A stretch of 64,000 nucleotides of DNA from Treponema primitia ZAS-2. GTDB lineage: Bacteria; Spirochaetota; Spirochaetia; Treponematales; Breznakiellaceae. Each line of letters starts with the position of its first letter. Position 1 is the stretch's first letter. The position numbers and the translations under genes are program-made. The notes under the pieces were generated by a model. It was not told the DNA's origin, did not search any database, and saw nothing but the letters and a program-made list of their open reading frames with translations. The stretch lies in contig NC_015578.1 in NCBI RefSeq assembly GCF_000214375.1, positions 3,162,001-3,226,000 on the forward strand, given 5' to 3'. Positions 15,839 through 24,141 of this stretch are shown here, piece after piece.

Positions 15839-18271
15839 ATGAAAACGAAAGTTATTACCAAGATTATTATCGGGCTGGCCCTGCTGCTGGTCCCGGTATT
15901 TGGATTGAGTATCCTGGGGTGCGAAACCGATTCGCCCTCATCATCGGTAACAAATATTTCCATAAGCCCCCTGAGAGCTTCGGTGAAGCAGGGCGAAGCA
16001 GTGCAGTTTTCCGCATCAGTGTCGGCAATAAACGGCGCCCATGAGGGGGTGCTGTGGTCTGTTGAAGGAGGTCACCCGGGAACCGCAATTTTTCAAACAG
16101 GTTTACTCACTTTGGCCACCGATGAAAGCGCCGAAACCCTGACGGTAAGGGTAATATCCACCTTTGATACAGCCAAGTCCGCTGTCGCCATCATTACGGT
16201 AACACCGGCCTTAGGGGTCCCCTCGGTAAGCGGCGTTACCATAACTCCCAATACGGTTACAGTTGAACAGGGCGAGACCCAGCAATTTACAGCCCACGTT
16301 GATGTGACAGGGGATCTGGCAACAACTAAGACATGGTCCGTTACCGGGAACACCAGTGATGATACTACGATTTCCGGGGATGGTTTACTGACCGTGGCCG
16401 CCGGGGAAACCGCAGAGACCCTGACGGTAATGGCGGTGTCCACGGCGGACAAAACCAGATACGATGCTGTGTCTGTAACCGTAACGCCGGCGCCGGTGTC
16501 CCATTCAATAGCCCTAAATCCCGTAAGGGTTTCTGTTGATCCCGGTAAGACCCAGCAATTTGCCGCTGTTGATAATGAAGGCCAGGAAATTGCTGTAAGT
16601 TGGTCTGTGGAAGGATCATCCACAGGAACCGAAATTTCCCAAACAGGTTTATTGACCGTGACCAACGACGAAACCGCGGTAATCCTGACAGTGAAAGCAG
16701 TTTCCACGGCGGATACAGCCAAATCAGCCACAGCCATTGTTACTATAATACAGCCACCCCAGATTCACTCCGTGACCGTAAACCCCTCAACAGTATCGGT
16801 ACATAAGGGTAGTACCCAGCGCTTTACCGCCAATGTCAGCGTGACCGGTGATGCAGTACGTACTGTTATCTGGTCAGTGGATGGAGCTGCTGCAGCAGAA
16901 ACCACCATATCCGCAGAGGGGCTGCTCAGTGTTGGCGCCGGTGAAACCGCAGCGACTCTGACGGTGAAGGCAGTTTCCACAGCAGACTCGGGCAAGTTTA
17001 ACACATCGACTGTAAGCGTAGCAGTACCGATGGTACAATCTGTGGCATTAAGCCCTGCAACAGCATCAATGCAACGGGGTACAACCCTGAAATTCATAGT
17101 TATGGTCAAGGCAACAGGAGACCTGGCAAAGACCGTGACCTGGTCTGTCGATGGGGCTCACACGGGAACTGCGATTTCCACAGATGGTTTGCTCACCGTA
17201 GCCACCACCGAGACCTCGGGGTCATTGACGGTAACGGCAATATCAACCGCAGACACAAGCAAGTTCGGCACTGCAACGATAACCGTAACAACACCGTCAG
17301 GTCCCACGCCATCAACATGGACGGCAATCACCATTACCGGCTTTGCCGGCCTGGAAAACGATTCTATCAACAGCGTAAGCTACGGAGCCGGTACAGGCTT
17401 CATTGCCGGCGGCGGACCCTATGCCCAGGGAGCAGCCGCGCATCCGGTTATCTCCATCTCGTCAAACGGTATCGATAATTGGTCGCCCATGGATTTACTC
17501 ATCGATCCCTTTGACAGCTATGTTGGCAAAATAGTTTATCTAAACGATAAATTTTTGGTCACCCGAGGCAGCGGGGTTAAAGTGGGCCTCTATTCTACGG
17601 ACAGCGAAAATTGGGCGGTAACAGAAATAGGATTCGGTACAAAGGGTTTCGCTTATGGGAACGGCACTTACGTTGTAGGCGGACAGCACGGCCAGGCTGC
17701 CTGGAGCAGTAATGGTACGGACTGGAACGTCCTCACCTTAGATAAGACCACTTTTGATAACGGCAGCGCAAATCAATTGTATATAAACGCCGTAGCCTAT
17801 GGTAACAGCATATTTGTCATGGGCGGAGGCCGGGGACACACCGCCTGGTCTGGGGATGGTAAAAATTGGCAAGGCGTACAGGGAAATACCGCACCATCGG
17901 AGATCATCTTCGACGGGCCTTCAGGGTTCATTGACTGTATGGTTTTCGGGGCCGGTAAATTTGTCGCCCTGGGCGGCATGGACGGCTATGACGCCAAATC
18001 CGCCTGGTCCATCGATGGTGTTCACTGGACCCAGGGCGGGGATCCCCATCTTAAGACGGGAAACGGCAGCCCCACTATTGAGTTCGGAGGCGGTTTTTTT
18101 CTGGCTGGGGATAACAATGGGAATGCGTCCTATTCCAAAGACGGCATAAGTTGGACAGCCATAGGGGACACCACCTTTGCGGGTACGCCAATCAAAGGTG
18201 TTGCCTACGGAGACAGCAGGTTTGTTATGGTAGGCGGCGAAGGAAAAGCCGCGTATTCACTTATTGAATAG
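15839..18271 (+). CDS. Lipoprotein with five Ig-like (BIG2-type) repeats and propeller-like C-terminus
   Basis: 810 residues from ATG 15839, with GGGAG 8 bases upstream; an in-frame reading to 15656 crosses the previous gene and two hairpins and is rejected. Lipobox LSILGC. Five Ig-like repeats of about 90 residues follow (ITPNTVTVEQGETQQFTA, WSVTG, GLLTVAAGETAETLTV, AVSTAD), matching the BIG2/invasin-type pattern common in surface proteins. From about residue 490 the propeller blades WS.NG.DW and GGGRGHTAWSGDGKNW appear, as in the upstream gene. Probably an outer-surface adhesive or binding protein; the ligand is unknown. Confidence 0.85.
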   Translation: MKTKVITKIIIGLALLLVPVFGLSILGCETDSPSSSVTNISISPLRASVKQGEAVQFSASVSAINGAHEGVLWSVEGGHPGTAIFQTGLLTLATDESAETLTVRVISTFDTAKSAVAIITVTPALGVPSVSGVTITPNTVTVEQGETQQFTAHVDVTGDLATTKTWSVTGNTSDDTTISGDGLLTVAAGETAETLTVMAVSTADKTRYDAVSVTVTPAPVSHSIALNPVRVSVDPGKTQQFAAVDNEGQEIAVSWSVEGSSTGTEISQTGLLTVTNDETAVILTVKAVSTADTAKSATAIVTIIQPPQIHSVTVNPSTVSVHKGSTQRFTANVSVTGDAVRTVIWSVDGAAAAETTISAEGLLSVGAGETAATLTVKAVSTADSGKFNTSTVSVAVPMVQSVALSPATASMQRGTTLKFIVMVKATGDLAKTVTWSVDGAHTGTAISTDGLLTVATTETSGSLTVTAISTADTSKFGTATITVTTPSGPTPSTWTAITITGFAGLENDSINSVSYGAGTGFIAGGGPYAQGAAAHPVISISSNGIDNWSPMDLLIDPFDSYVGKIVYLNDKFLVTRGSGVKVGLYSTDSENWAVTEIGFGTKGFAYGNGTYVVGGQHGQAAWSSNGTDWNVLTLDKTTFDNGSANQLYINAVAYGNSIFVMGGGRGHTAWSGDGKNWQGVQGNTAPSEIIFDGPSGFIDCMVFGAGKFVALGGMDGYDAKSAWSIDGVHWTQGGDPHLKTGNGSPTIEFGGGFFLAGDNNGNASYSKDGISWTAIGDTTFAGTPIKGVAYGDSRFVMVGGEGKAAYSLIE

Positions 18272-18272
18272 C

Positions 18273-18295
18273 AAAAAGGTGACAGTCACCTTTTT
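18273..18295. repeat. GGTG-CACC palindrome, copy 2 (terminator-like)
   Basis: Perfect 23-base palindrome: A5, GGTGAC, a central A, GTCACC, T5. It starts one base after the stop of the upstream lipoprotein and could act as a bidirectional terminator. Confidence 0.75.
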
Positions 18296-18321
18296 GTGGA
18301 TAAATATTTATCGATTAAAAT

Positions 18322-18334
18322 GGTGACTGTCACC
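18322..18334. repeat. GGTG-CACC palindrome, copy 3
   Basis: GGTGACTGTCACC, flanked by AAAAT and TTTTAGGAG; the latter supplies the ribosome-binding site of the next gene. It lies 31 bases after copy 2. Confidence 0.7.
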
Positions 18335-18347
18335 TTTTAGGAGAACT

Positions 18348-20177
18348 ATGAAAAACCCGATCATCCCGGGGGTGCTGCTTTTTATCGCCCTGTGTTTCAG
18401 TTCCTGTGAATCAAATCCCGAACAGGACAAGCTTCCCTTATCCGGGCCGAAGTCCATACAGCTTACCGCAAGAAATGAATCAATTGTTGTCCAGTGGAGT
18501 AAAGTCGCTTCCGCCCAGGGGGTGGCGCCGTACTACGCGGTGTATTACAGCACAAACCCTAACCCCGGTTCAGCAATACAATGGGCATATCTGGAAGCGC
18601 CTGAAATGAACCTGGTAACATCGACTATTACGGGCCTTAAAAACTACGTTACCTATTATGTGTGGGTAAAGACCTTCTTCCCCGGTTTGGGAGAATCAGA
18701 CTTTAGCCCCACCGAATATACCAACCCCATTCCCCCGCCTCAAAAACCGGGAAACATCACCCTGAAGGCCCTTGAAGAAATGCTGGAACTTAGCTGGGAT
18801 TCTGTTACCGATGCTTTTACCTATAAAATTTTCTGTATACCCGGCGATTCTGCAGAAGAATCCCCCCCGGACGGAACCATGGTAATGGAAGTGCCCAACA
18901 GGGAGACAAAATCCGGTGGGGTGGTTTTTAAACTAGCCGATGATACCCGGCTCGTTAATACTACTGCCTATACCCTCTGGGTACAGGCAGTGAATACCGC
19001 AGGTGAATCACCCTATACAAAAACTAATGGAACGCCACAGTCGGCAGTAAGCGTTCCTGCGCAGCCCCCGGAAAAACCAACCCTGACCGTGGGAAATAAA
19101 AAAATATTTGTAACCTGGAATCAGGTTTCCGGGGTCCCGCACTATACCATATCTTATGGCACAAGCAATAATTTTTCTGAATCGGTGACACGCACCGATA
19201 CTGTTCCGGCAGACACCCCAATAGTAAGCACCGAAATTACCGGACTTATCAATGGTACAAGCTATTATGTATGGGTACAGTCAAGCAATTCAAAGGGAAA
19301 TTCAGCTCCCAGTGAGGCGGCGACAGCGGCCCCGGTGGCAAAACCAGCAATCAATTATAACAATTTACAATTTGAGCTGGGCAGGGCGTCTGCAGATTTC
19401 ATATTTGCCGTTGATTTACCCCCAAGTGTTTGGTTTTTTAATGGCAGGCCAAGCACAGACCGGCTTACCCGGTTCCAGGAAGCCGCCATAGGCAACCTTT
19501 TTTGTGATGGTGCCGCATGGTACATTAGAAACAATTATCCCGAAGAAATATTTGACTTTGTGTTTCTTAATGGCAGTTTTGTTAACAATCCCCTTCCCAA
19601 GGGGTCTATAAGCATCGGAACCATGATGAACGCAGTCACTCCCGATGGACGGTCAGACAAGGCCTGTTTAATTACCCTGAAAGGCGACAGGCTTATTGAG
19701 CTGTTTAACGATGTAGCCGATGTCCCCCATACCGGGCATGGCAGTTCCAATACCGGCTGGTTCATCATGGTATCCGCCGAAGCACGGTATACCATTCAGT
19801 ATTATAAGCCCCCTGAACTTTCCGAATGGACAAGCCCGGATGAGATAATCCGCGGAACTTCAGAGCCCTACTATCATGGCTGGATTAAAGAGGGTACCCT
19901 GAAAATTAACGGACAACCCATTGATGTAAATAAGGAGTACCGTATTCTAACCACCGATTACCTGGCCCGGGGCGAATGGTACACCACCTTTCCCCTATAC
20001 GGAACAAATAAAAAAATATTCCCTATACAAATGTGGAAAACCGTATCGGAATACATTTATGATCAGTCTGTAATTACTCCAAAACTTGATGGCCGGGTCA
20101 AAATAGAAGGCGGTGTCCCCCTACCCCCGCCCTGGGAACCGGGCAATTTGATAAACAACGATCCTCCCCTATGGTAG
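18348..20177 (+). CDS. Lipoprotein with Fn3 domains and a 5'-nucleotidase C-terminal domain
   Basis: 609 residues; AGGAG precedes ATG 18348 by 5 bases. Lipobox CFSSC. Residues 30-330 hold three fibronectin type III domains (VQWSKV, YVWVKT; LELSWDSV, TLWVQAVN; VTWNQV, YVWVQSSN). The remainder is a 5_nucleotid_C domain (FQEAAIGNLFCDGAAWYI, GSFVNNPLPKGSISIG, LPLYGTNKK-like end), which in UshA-type enzymes binds nucleotide. The metallophosphoesterase catalytic domain is absent, so hydrolysis is unlikely; a binding role is inferred. It ends 21 bp before the TonB receptor, probably in the same transcript. Confidence 0.85.
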   Translation: MKNPIIPGVLLFIALCFSSCESNPEQDKLPLSGPKSIQLTARNESIVVQWSKVASAQGVAPYYAVYYSTNPNPGSAIQWAYLEAPEMNLVTSTITGLKNYVTYYVWVKTFFPGLGESDFSPTEYTNPIPPPQKPGNITLKALEEMLELSWDSVTDAFTYKIFCIPGDSAEESPPDGTMVMEVPNRETKSGGVVFKLADDTRLVNTTAYTLWVQAVNTAGESPYTKTNGTPQSAVSVPAQPPEKPTLTVGNKKIFVTWNQVSGVPHYTISYGTSNNFSESVTRTDTVPADTPIVSTEITGLINGTSYYVWVQSSNSKGNSAPSEAATAAPVAKPAINYNNLQFELGRASADFIFAVDLPPSVWFFNGRPSTDRLTRFQEAAIGNLFCDGAAWYIRNNYPEEIFDFVFLNGSFVNNPLPKGSISIGTMMNAVTPDGRSDKACLITLKGDRLIELFNDVADVPHTGHGSSNTGWFIMVSAEARYTIQYYKPPELSEWTSPDEIIRGTSEPYYHGWIKEGTLKINGQPIDVNKEYRILTTDYLARGEWYTTFPLYGTNKKIFPIQMWKTVSEYIYDQSVITPKLDGRVKIEGGVPLPPPWEPGNLINNDPPLW

Positions 20178-20198
20178 AATTACTGTGGTAAGTTTACA

Positions 20199-22259
20199 AT
20201 GGTAAGATACGGTGCGGTTCTTGGAGTGCTCTGCACCTTTTTTCTGACAACCACCCTGTTCGCAGCAGAGGCGGATGAAGTAGGGGTAGAAGCGGATGAA
20301 GCAATCAGGCTGCCCGAAGCAAGGGTAGAAGATGTGCGGGATACGCCGGAACATATTACCCAGGAAGAGATGGAACGGGACGGCGTTACAGATCTATGGG
20401 AGGCGGTGCGTTATGTCCCCGGCGTAATCCTCTCAGGCGGGGGCCGCCGTAATGATTCAAATTTTACTGTTCGGGGATACGGCGCCGATGCTGTCCCCAT
20501 TTATATTGACGGAATAATTATGGCAAACCCCTACAGGGGTGAGGGAGATGCCGCCCGTTTTTTAACCGGAGACTTGGAGAGTATAGATATACAAAAAGGG
20601 TATAGCGACGAATTGCTGGGGGCAAATACTCTGGGGGGCGCCATACTTATGCGTACTGCAAAGCCCCGGAATAGTTTTGAAGCATCTGTAAAAACAAGTT
20701 TAGATTTTGACAGTATTGGAAAATACGCCGATTCCACCCATGTCCTGAGTTTGGGCAGCAGGTTGAAATATTTTTACACAAAAGCTGTGGCTCAATACCG
20801 TGATATAAACCATTTTCGCCTGCCCGGGGACTTTGAACCCACAAAATATAACCCCCAGGAAAAAGGAGACCGGCTCTGGTCTGATTCAAAGGATACTAAA
20901 ATTACGCTTTTAGCAGGGTTTACTCCGTTTCCCGAACTTGATATATGGGCAAACTGGGTTTATCAAACGGCAGACAAGGGTTTTTCAACCCCGGAAACAC
21001 GGACCAGGGAGTATCAAATATGGGACTGGCCGGTTTGGAATAGACAGAGCAGCTCCCTTAACGGGACCTATACGGCGGATGTTTGGAATATTGAAGCCCT
21101 GGCCTATTTTGATAAATACGATAACCGCTTAATAGAATACTATAACTGGAAAGCCTATACCCTTGGTATTCATCACGAACCTTCGGATTATGATGAGTAT
21201 ACCGCAGGGGGACACCTCAAGTTTGGGTGGGATATTAACAGTTGGAATACTGTCCGCTCTGGCGTTACCTATATTAAAGAGGATCATAAAAGCCTGTCTG
21301 ACGGAGAAGAACAGGTCCATGTGAATGAAGATACCTGGTCGTTTGGGGCTGAGTATTCAATGAACTATTGGGAACCCCTGACAGTAAATCTGGGAGGTGG
21401 TTTTAATTCCCTTGTGCCTATTGATTTTTATGGGGATGAAAATGAATTTATGAAAGCCCTGGGGGACCATTATTATGTCATTAAAACAAAACCAATGTTT
21501 CTGTATACCTGGCAGGCCGGTCTTTTTTACAAGCTTACTACATCCCATGAACTGCACCTTAGCTATGCGCGGAAAAATCATTTCCCCACCATGTCGGACA
21601 GGTATTCGACCCGCTTTGGCAGGAAACTCCCAAATCCGAACCTGGGCCCTGAAATCGCCAATCATTTTGAATTTGGATACCAGGGCGCCATACTCGAAAA
21701 ACTTACGATAAACACCGCAGTTTATTACAGCATCATGACAGGAAAAATTGTAAATATAAAACTGCCAAACCCTGAATATCCCCCTGTGGAGGTTGATTAT
21801 GCCAGAAACCTTGACTCCACATCATTTTACGGATTTGAATTTTCTCCGGAATTATTTATCAACAGCTTTATTAGCAGTGGCGCTTCATTTTCATATAATA
21901 AATATACGATAAACAACAGCCTACAGGGCGTCCTGAAACTTGATTATTATCCTGAAATCACGACCAATGCTTATGTGGTAATAAACCTGATTACCAAGGC
22001 GCCGGATAAAGCAAAATGGCTTACCCAGCTTTCCATTATTCCCCGCATTGAATTTATCGGATCCCGGTACGCGGACACCGCAGGAAAAAATGAGCTGGAC
22101 AGCTACTTCCTGGGGAACATCAAATTGGTACTTGGCATCACCAAGTATTGCACCATCTCCACAAGCGTAGAAAATATATTTGATGAATATTATGAAATCC
22201 GTGAAAACTGGCCCCTGGCGGGGCGATCGTTTAATATAAGCCTGACCGCCAAATACTGA
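20199..22259 (+). CDS. TonB-dependent outer-membrane receptor
   Basis: 686 residues. Signal peptide MVRYGAVLGVLCTFFLTTT ending near LFAAEA. Plug domain residues 45-150 (DLWEAVRYVPGV, FTVRGYGADAVPIYIDG, IDIQKGYSDELLGANTLGG), then a beta-barrel of alternating aromatic strands ending SFNISLTAKY with a terminal aromatic, as expected. Imports a metal complex or other bulky substrate across the outer membrane using TonB energy. The gene is followed by a DUF364 protein, tonB and a FecBCD-type importer, pointing to metal/siderophore uptake. The ribosome-binding site at ATG 20199 is weak. Spirochaetes seldom carry such receptors. Confidence 0.93.
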   Translation: MVRYGAVLGVLCTFFLTTTLFAAEADEVGVEADEAIRLPEARVEDVRDTPEHITQEEMERDGVTDLWEAVRYVPGVILSGGGRRNDSNFTVRGYGADAVPIYIDGIIMANPYRGEGDAARFLTGDLESIDIQKGYSDELLGANTLGGAILMRTAKPRNSFEASVKTSLDFDSIGKYADSTHVLSLGSRLKYFYTKAVAQYRDINHFRLPGDFEPTKYNPQEKGDRLWSDSKDTKITLLAGFTPFPELDIWANWVYQTADKGFSTPETRTREYQIWDWPVWNRQSSSLNGTYTADVWNIEALAYFDKYDNRLIEYYNWKAYTLGIHHEPSDYDEYTAGGHLKFGWDINSWNTVRSGVTYIKEDHKSLSDGEEQVHVNEDTWSFGAEYSMNYWEPLTVNLGGGFNSLVPIDFYGDENEFMKALGDHYYVIKTKPMFLYTWQAGLFYKLTTSHELHLSYARKNHFPTMSDRYSTRFGRKLPNPNLGPEIANHFEFGYQGAILEKLTINTAVYYSIMTGKIVNIKLPNPEYPPVEVDYARNLDSTSFYGFEFSPELFINSFISSGASFSYNKYTINNSLQGVLKLDYYPEITTNAYVVINLITKAPDKAKWLTQLSIIPRIEFIGSRYADTAGKNELDSYFLGNIKLVLGITKYCTISTSVENIFDEYYEIRENWPLAGRSFNISLTAKY

Positions 22260-22275
22260 GCACTCCGGATATAAC

Positions 22276-23040
22276 TCAGCCCCGGGCTATGCCCACCCGT
22301 TTCCCCGCGTCAAAGATGGTCCCCTCCCGTTTCCCGGTAATCACATCCCGGCACAGATCCGGATCGGTAAGCACCAGGCCCTGGAGGTCCCGCACTCCGA
22401 AGTCAAAGAGCAGGGGCGAAAGGGGCGTGGTAGGACCTGTCAGGATCATTCCCTGTCGGCGGGAAAGCTCCAGAAGCCGGGGCAGGGTCTTATTGACCAG
22501 GGTAACCCCGGTGGCAAAGACAAAATCCTGGAAAGGGATGATGAATTCACAGGCGGAATCCGGGTAATCCCCCGGGCCGGGGCGTTTTTCCAGGATAGAG
22601 AGCTCGCAAACCGGCCCCAGGATCCGTTCCAGGTGCATAAAATGGCCAACCACTGCCACTTTTTTGCCTGCAACCCGGCCTTTCCAGGCTTCAAAGGCGC
22701 TCATATCCTCCTCAGCAAGGGCAGATCTGACCTTCTTATGCTCCGGAGAGTTCCAGTAGGCGTTAATTGCCGCCACACCCAGGCTTGCTTCGGCAATATT
22801 CCAGGATTTAGCCGCCGTCGCCAGGTCCCGCAGGGCCATACCCCGGCAGGAATCCGGGAGGGTCCGGGGGCGGGTTTCGTTATTCGATAGATGGCCAAGG
22901 TTCATGGCCAGCCCAACCCGATCCCCGGAACGGACATAGCTCCAATGTTCCCCGGAAATTGCCTCATCGGCCTTATGTTCCGGGGGTATCGCGGCTATAA
23001 GACAATCATAGAGCGCCCAGGGATTCGTATTTTCTGCCAT
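22276..23040 (-). CDS. DUF364/DUF4213 putative heavy-metal-chelation-type protein
   Basis: 254 residues from ATG 23040; AGGAGG lies 7 bases upstream, so the upstream reading to 23067 is rejected. N-terminal about 80 residues resemble the DUF4213 enolase-like domain (GEHWSYVRSGDRVGLAMN), followed by a Rossmann-like DUF364 domain (VAVVGHFMHLERIL, FVFATGVTLVNKTLP, LTGPTTPLSPLLFDFG). The DUF364/DUF4213 family is linked to metal-uptake loci in other bacteria; it has been proposed, not proven, to chelate heavy metals or act on metal compounds. No signal peptide. Convergent with the receptor and divergent from tonB, sharing a palindromic operator-like site. Confidence 0.8.
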   Translation of the reverse strand: MAENTNPWALYDCLIAAIPPEHKADEAISGEHWSYVRSGDRVGLAMNLGHLSNNETRPRTLPDSCRGMALRDLATAAKSWNIAEASLGVAAINAYWNSPEHKKVRSALAEEDMSAFEAWKGRVAGKKVAVVGHFMHLERILGPVCELSILEKRPGPGDYPDSACEFIIPFQDFVFATGVTLVNKTLPRLLELSRRQGMILTGPTTPLSPLLFDFGVRDLQGLVLTDPDLCRDVITGKREGTIFDAGKRVGIARG

Positions 23041-23078
23041 CCTATTTCCTCCTGCTAAACCTGACAATTCAAAGAAGA

Positions 23079-23095
23079 TTAGTATAGTATACTAA
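23079..23095. promoter_or_regulatory. 17-bp operator-like palindrome upstream of DUF364 gene and tonB
   Basis: TTAGTATA-G-TATACTAA is a perfect odd-centred palindrome 39 bases upstream of the DUF364 start and 49 bases upstream of the tonB -35. It overlaps a TATACT on the minus strand. Shape and size suit a DtxR/TroR- or Fur-like metalloregulator, but the protein is not identified. Confidence 0.55.
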
Positions 23096-23143
23096 CCAAA
23101 CAAGTACATATCATATAAAACTAAATAAAACCTGTTTGTTTTC

Positions 23144-23172
23144 TTGACAAAATTATAAAACCAGACTATAAC
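23144..23172 (+). promoter_or_regulatory. sigma70-type promoter for tonB
   Basis: TTGACA (23144-23149), 17-base spacer, TATAAC (23167-23172). The predicted start near 23179 gives a leader of about 130 bases carrying a hairpin. Confidence 0.65.
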
Positions 23173-23202
23173 AAATTATGGAAAAAAAGTAATCGGCCTC
23201 GG

Positions 23203-23237
23203 TCCCGCCGGAATTCCTCTCCAATTTTCCGGTGGGA
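23203..23237 (+). promoter_or_regulatory. Hairpin in the tonB leader
   Basis: 11-base arms 23203-23213 (TCCCGCCGGAA) and 23227-23237 (TTCCGGTGGGA) pair with a single G-T exception, followed by CTATTATTTTACC. It could be an attenuator or a weak terminator; no known riboswitch is recognised. Confidence 0.45.
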
Positions 23238-23308
23238 CTATTATTTTACCGGAGCCCTTGGTTGAGGCTTCATTATGAACTATAAAGTGGTGTATAAAGC
23301 AATACTCC

Positions 23309-24022
23309 ATGAAAAAAAATCTGTGGCCCTTGATAATCTGTGTCTCTATGGTCATTCATGGGCTGATTTTTTTTATCCTTTCGGCTTTTCCCATGCCTGT
23401 TTCCCCGGCGTTGAAGCAGAAACCCTCCGGGGAAGCCTTCTCATTGGTCAATCTCGCCCTGGCAGAACCCCCGGAAGCGCCTCGGGACGATCCCCGGCCA
23501 AGGACGGCGCCGGAAATACCCATGGATCCTCAAACGGAAATCCCCCCGGCGCCTACCGAGGAGGCTGACGCTGAACTTTCTTCCCAATCCCTTGCGGAAA
23601 ATTTTATCACCCTGGAGGACAGCCCTGAGGATAAGCCTGGCTCTGCCGCCCCGGCTTCAGCCGGTTCCCCTGCGGGGATGTCCCCGGTTGAAGCCGGGGA
23701 TGGAAGCAGCGCGGGAAGCTCCTCTGGAAATTCCCCCCAAACCGCAGCCTATCTTAGCCGCAACTACAACTATATCCAGCGCCGCATCCGAGACAGCCTA
23801 GTGTACCCGGCCCAGGCGCGGCGCACCGGCATTCAGGGAACTGCGGAACTAATCTTCACCATTCACGAGGATGGCCGGGTAAGCGGGGTTAGGGTAAGCG
23901 AAAGCAGCGGGTCGGCGCTTCTGGACGCCGCAGCGGTGGAGGCCATCTATGCCGCAGCGCCATTCAGGCGACCTCCGGCGGAAGCCCGGCTGCTTATACC
24001 CGTGGCCTTCCGGCTGCATTGA
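23309..24022 (+). CDS. tonB: TonB energy transducer
   Basis: 237 residues. One N-terminal transmembrane helix (residues 7-28, ICVSMVIHGLIFFIL, with the family His), a Pro/Glu-rich periplasmic linker (residues 45-145), and a C-terminal TonB domain (YPAQARRTGIQGTAELIF, VRVSESSGSALLDAAAVEAI). It couples proton-motive force from the inner membrane to the outer-membrane receptor, normally with ExbB and ExbD, neither of which is seen nearby. ATG 23309 has no clear Shine-Dalgarno, whereas ATG 23275 in another frame has GAGG; see the finding. Lies upstream of the FecBCD-type importer. Confidence 0.9.
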   Translation: MKKNLWPLIICVSMVIHGLIFFILSAFPMPVSPALKQKPSGEAFSLVNLALAEPPEAPRDDPRPRTAPEIPMDPQTEIPPAPTEEADAELSSQSLAENFITLEDSPEDKPGSAAPASAGSPAGMSPVEAGDGSSAGSSSGNSPQTAAYLSRNYNYIQRRIRDSLVYPAQARRTGIQGTAELIFTIHEDGRVSGVRVSESSGSALLDAAAVEAIYAAAPFRRPPAEARLLIPVAFRLH

Positions 24023-24107
24023 GGTATTAGCAGACCCCGGCGCTTGCCGGCCCACGGGTTTTGACCAACTCAACCAAACGGCACATAACAAAACAGTGAT
24101 TTAAGCA

Positions 24108-24135
24108 TTGACAGTTAGGTTTTGGCCGGTATAAT
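24108..24135 (+). promoter_or_regulatory. Strong sigma70-type promoter giving a leaderless transcript
   Basis: TTGACA (24108-24113), 16-base spacer, TATAAT (24130-24135). The ATG at 24142 starts 6 bases after the -10, so transcription should begin at or beside the A of ATG, leaving no leader. Confidence 0.7.
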
Positions 24136-24141
24136 GGTTTT

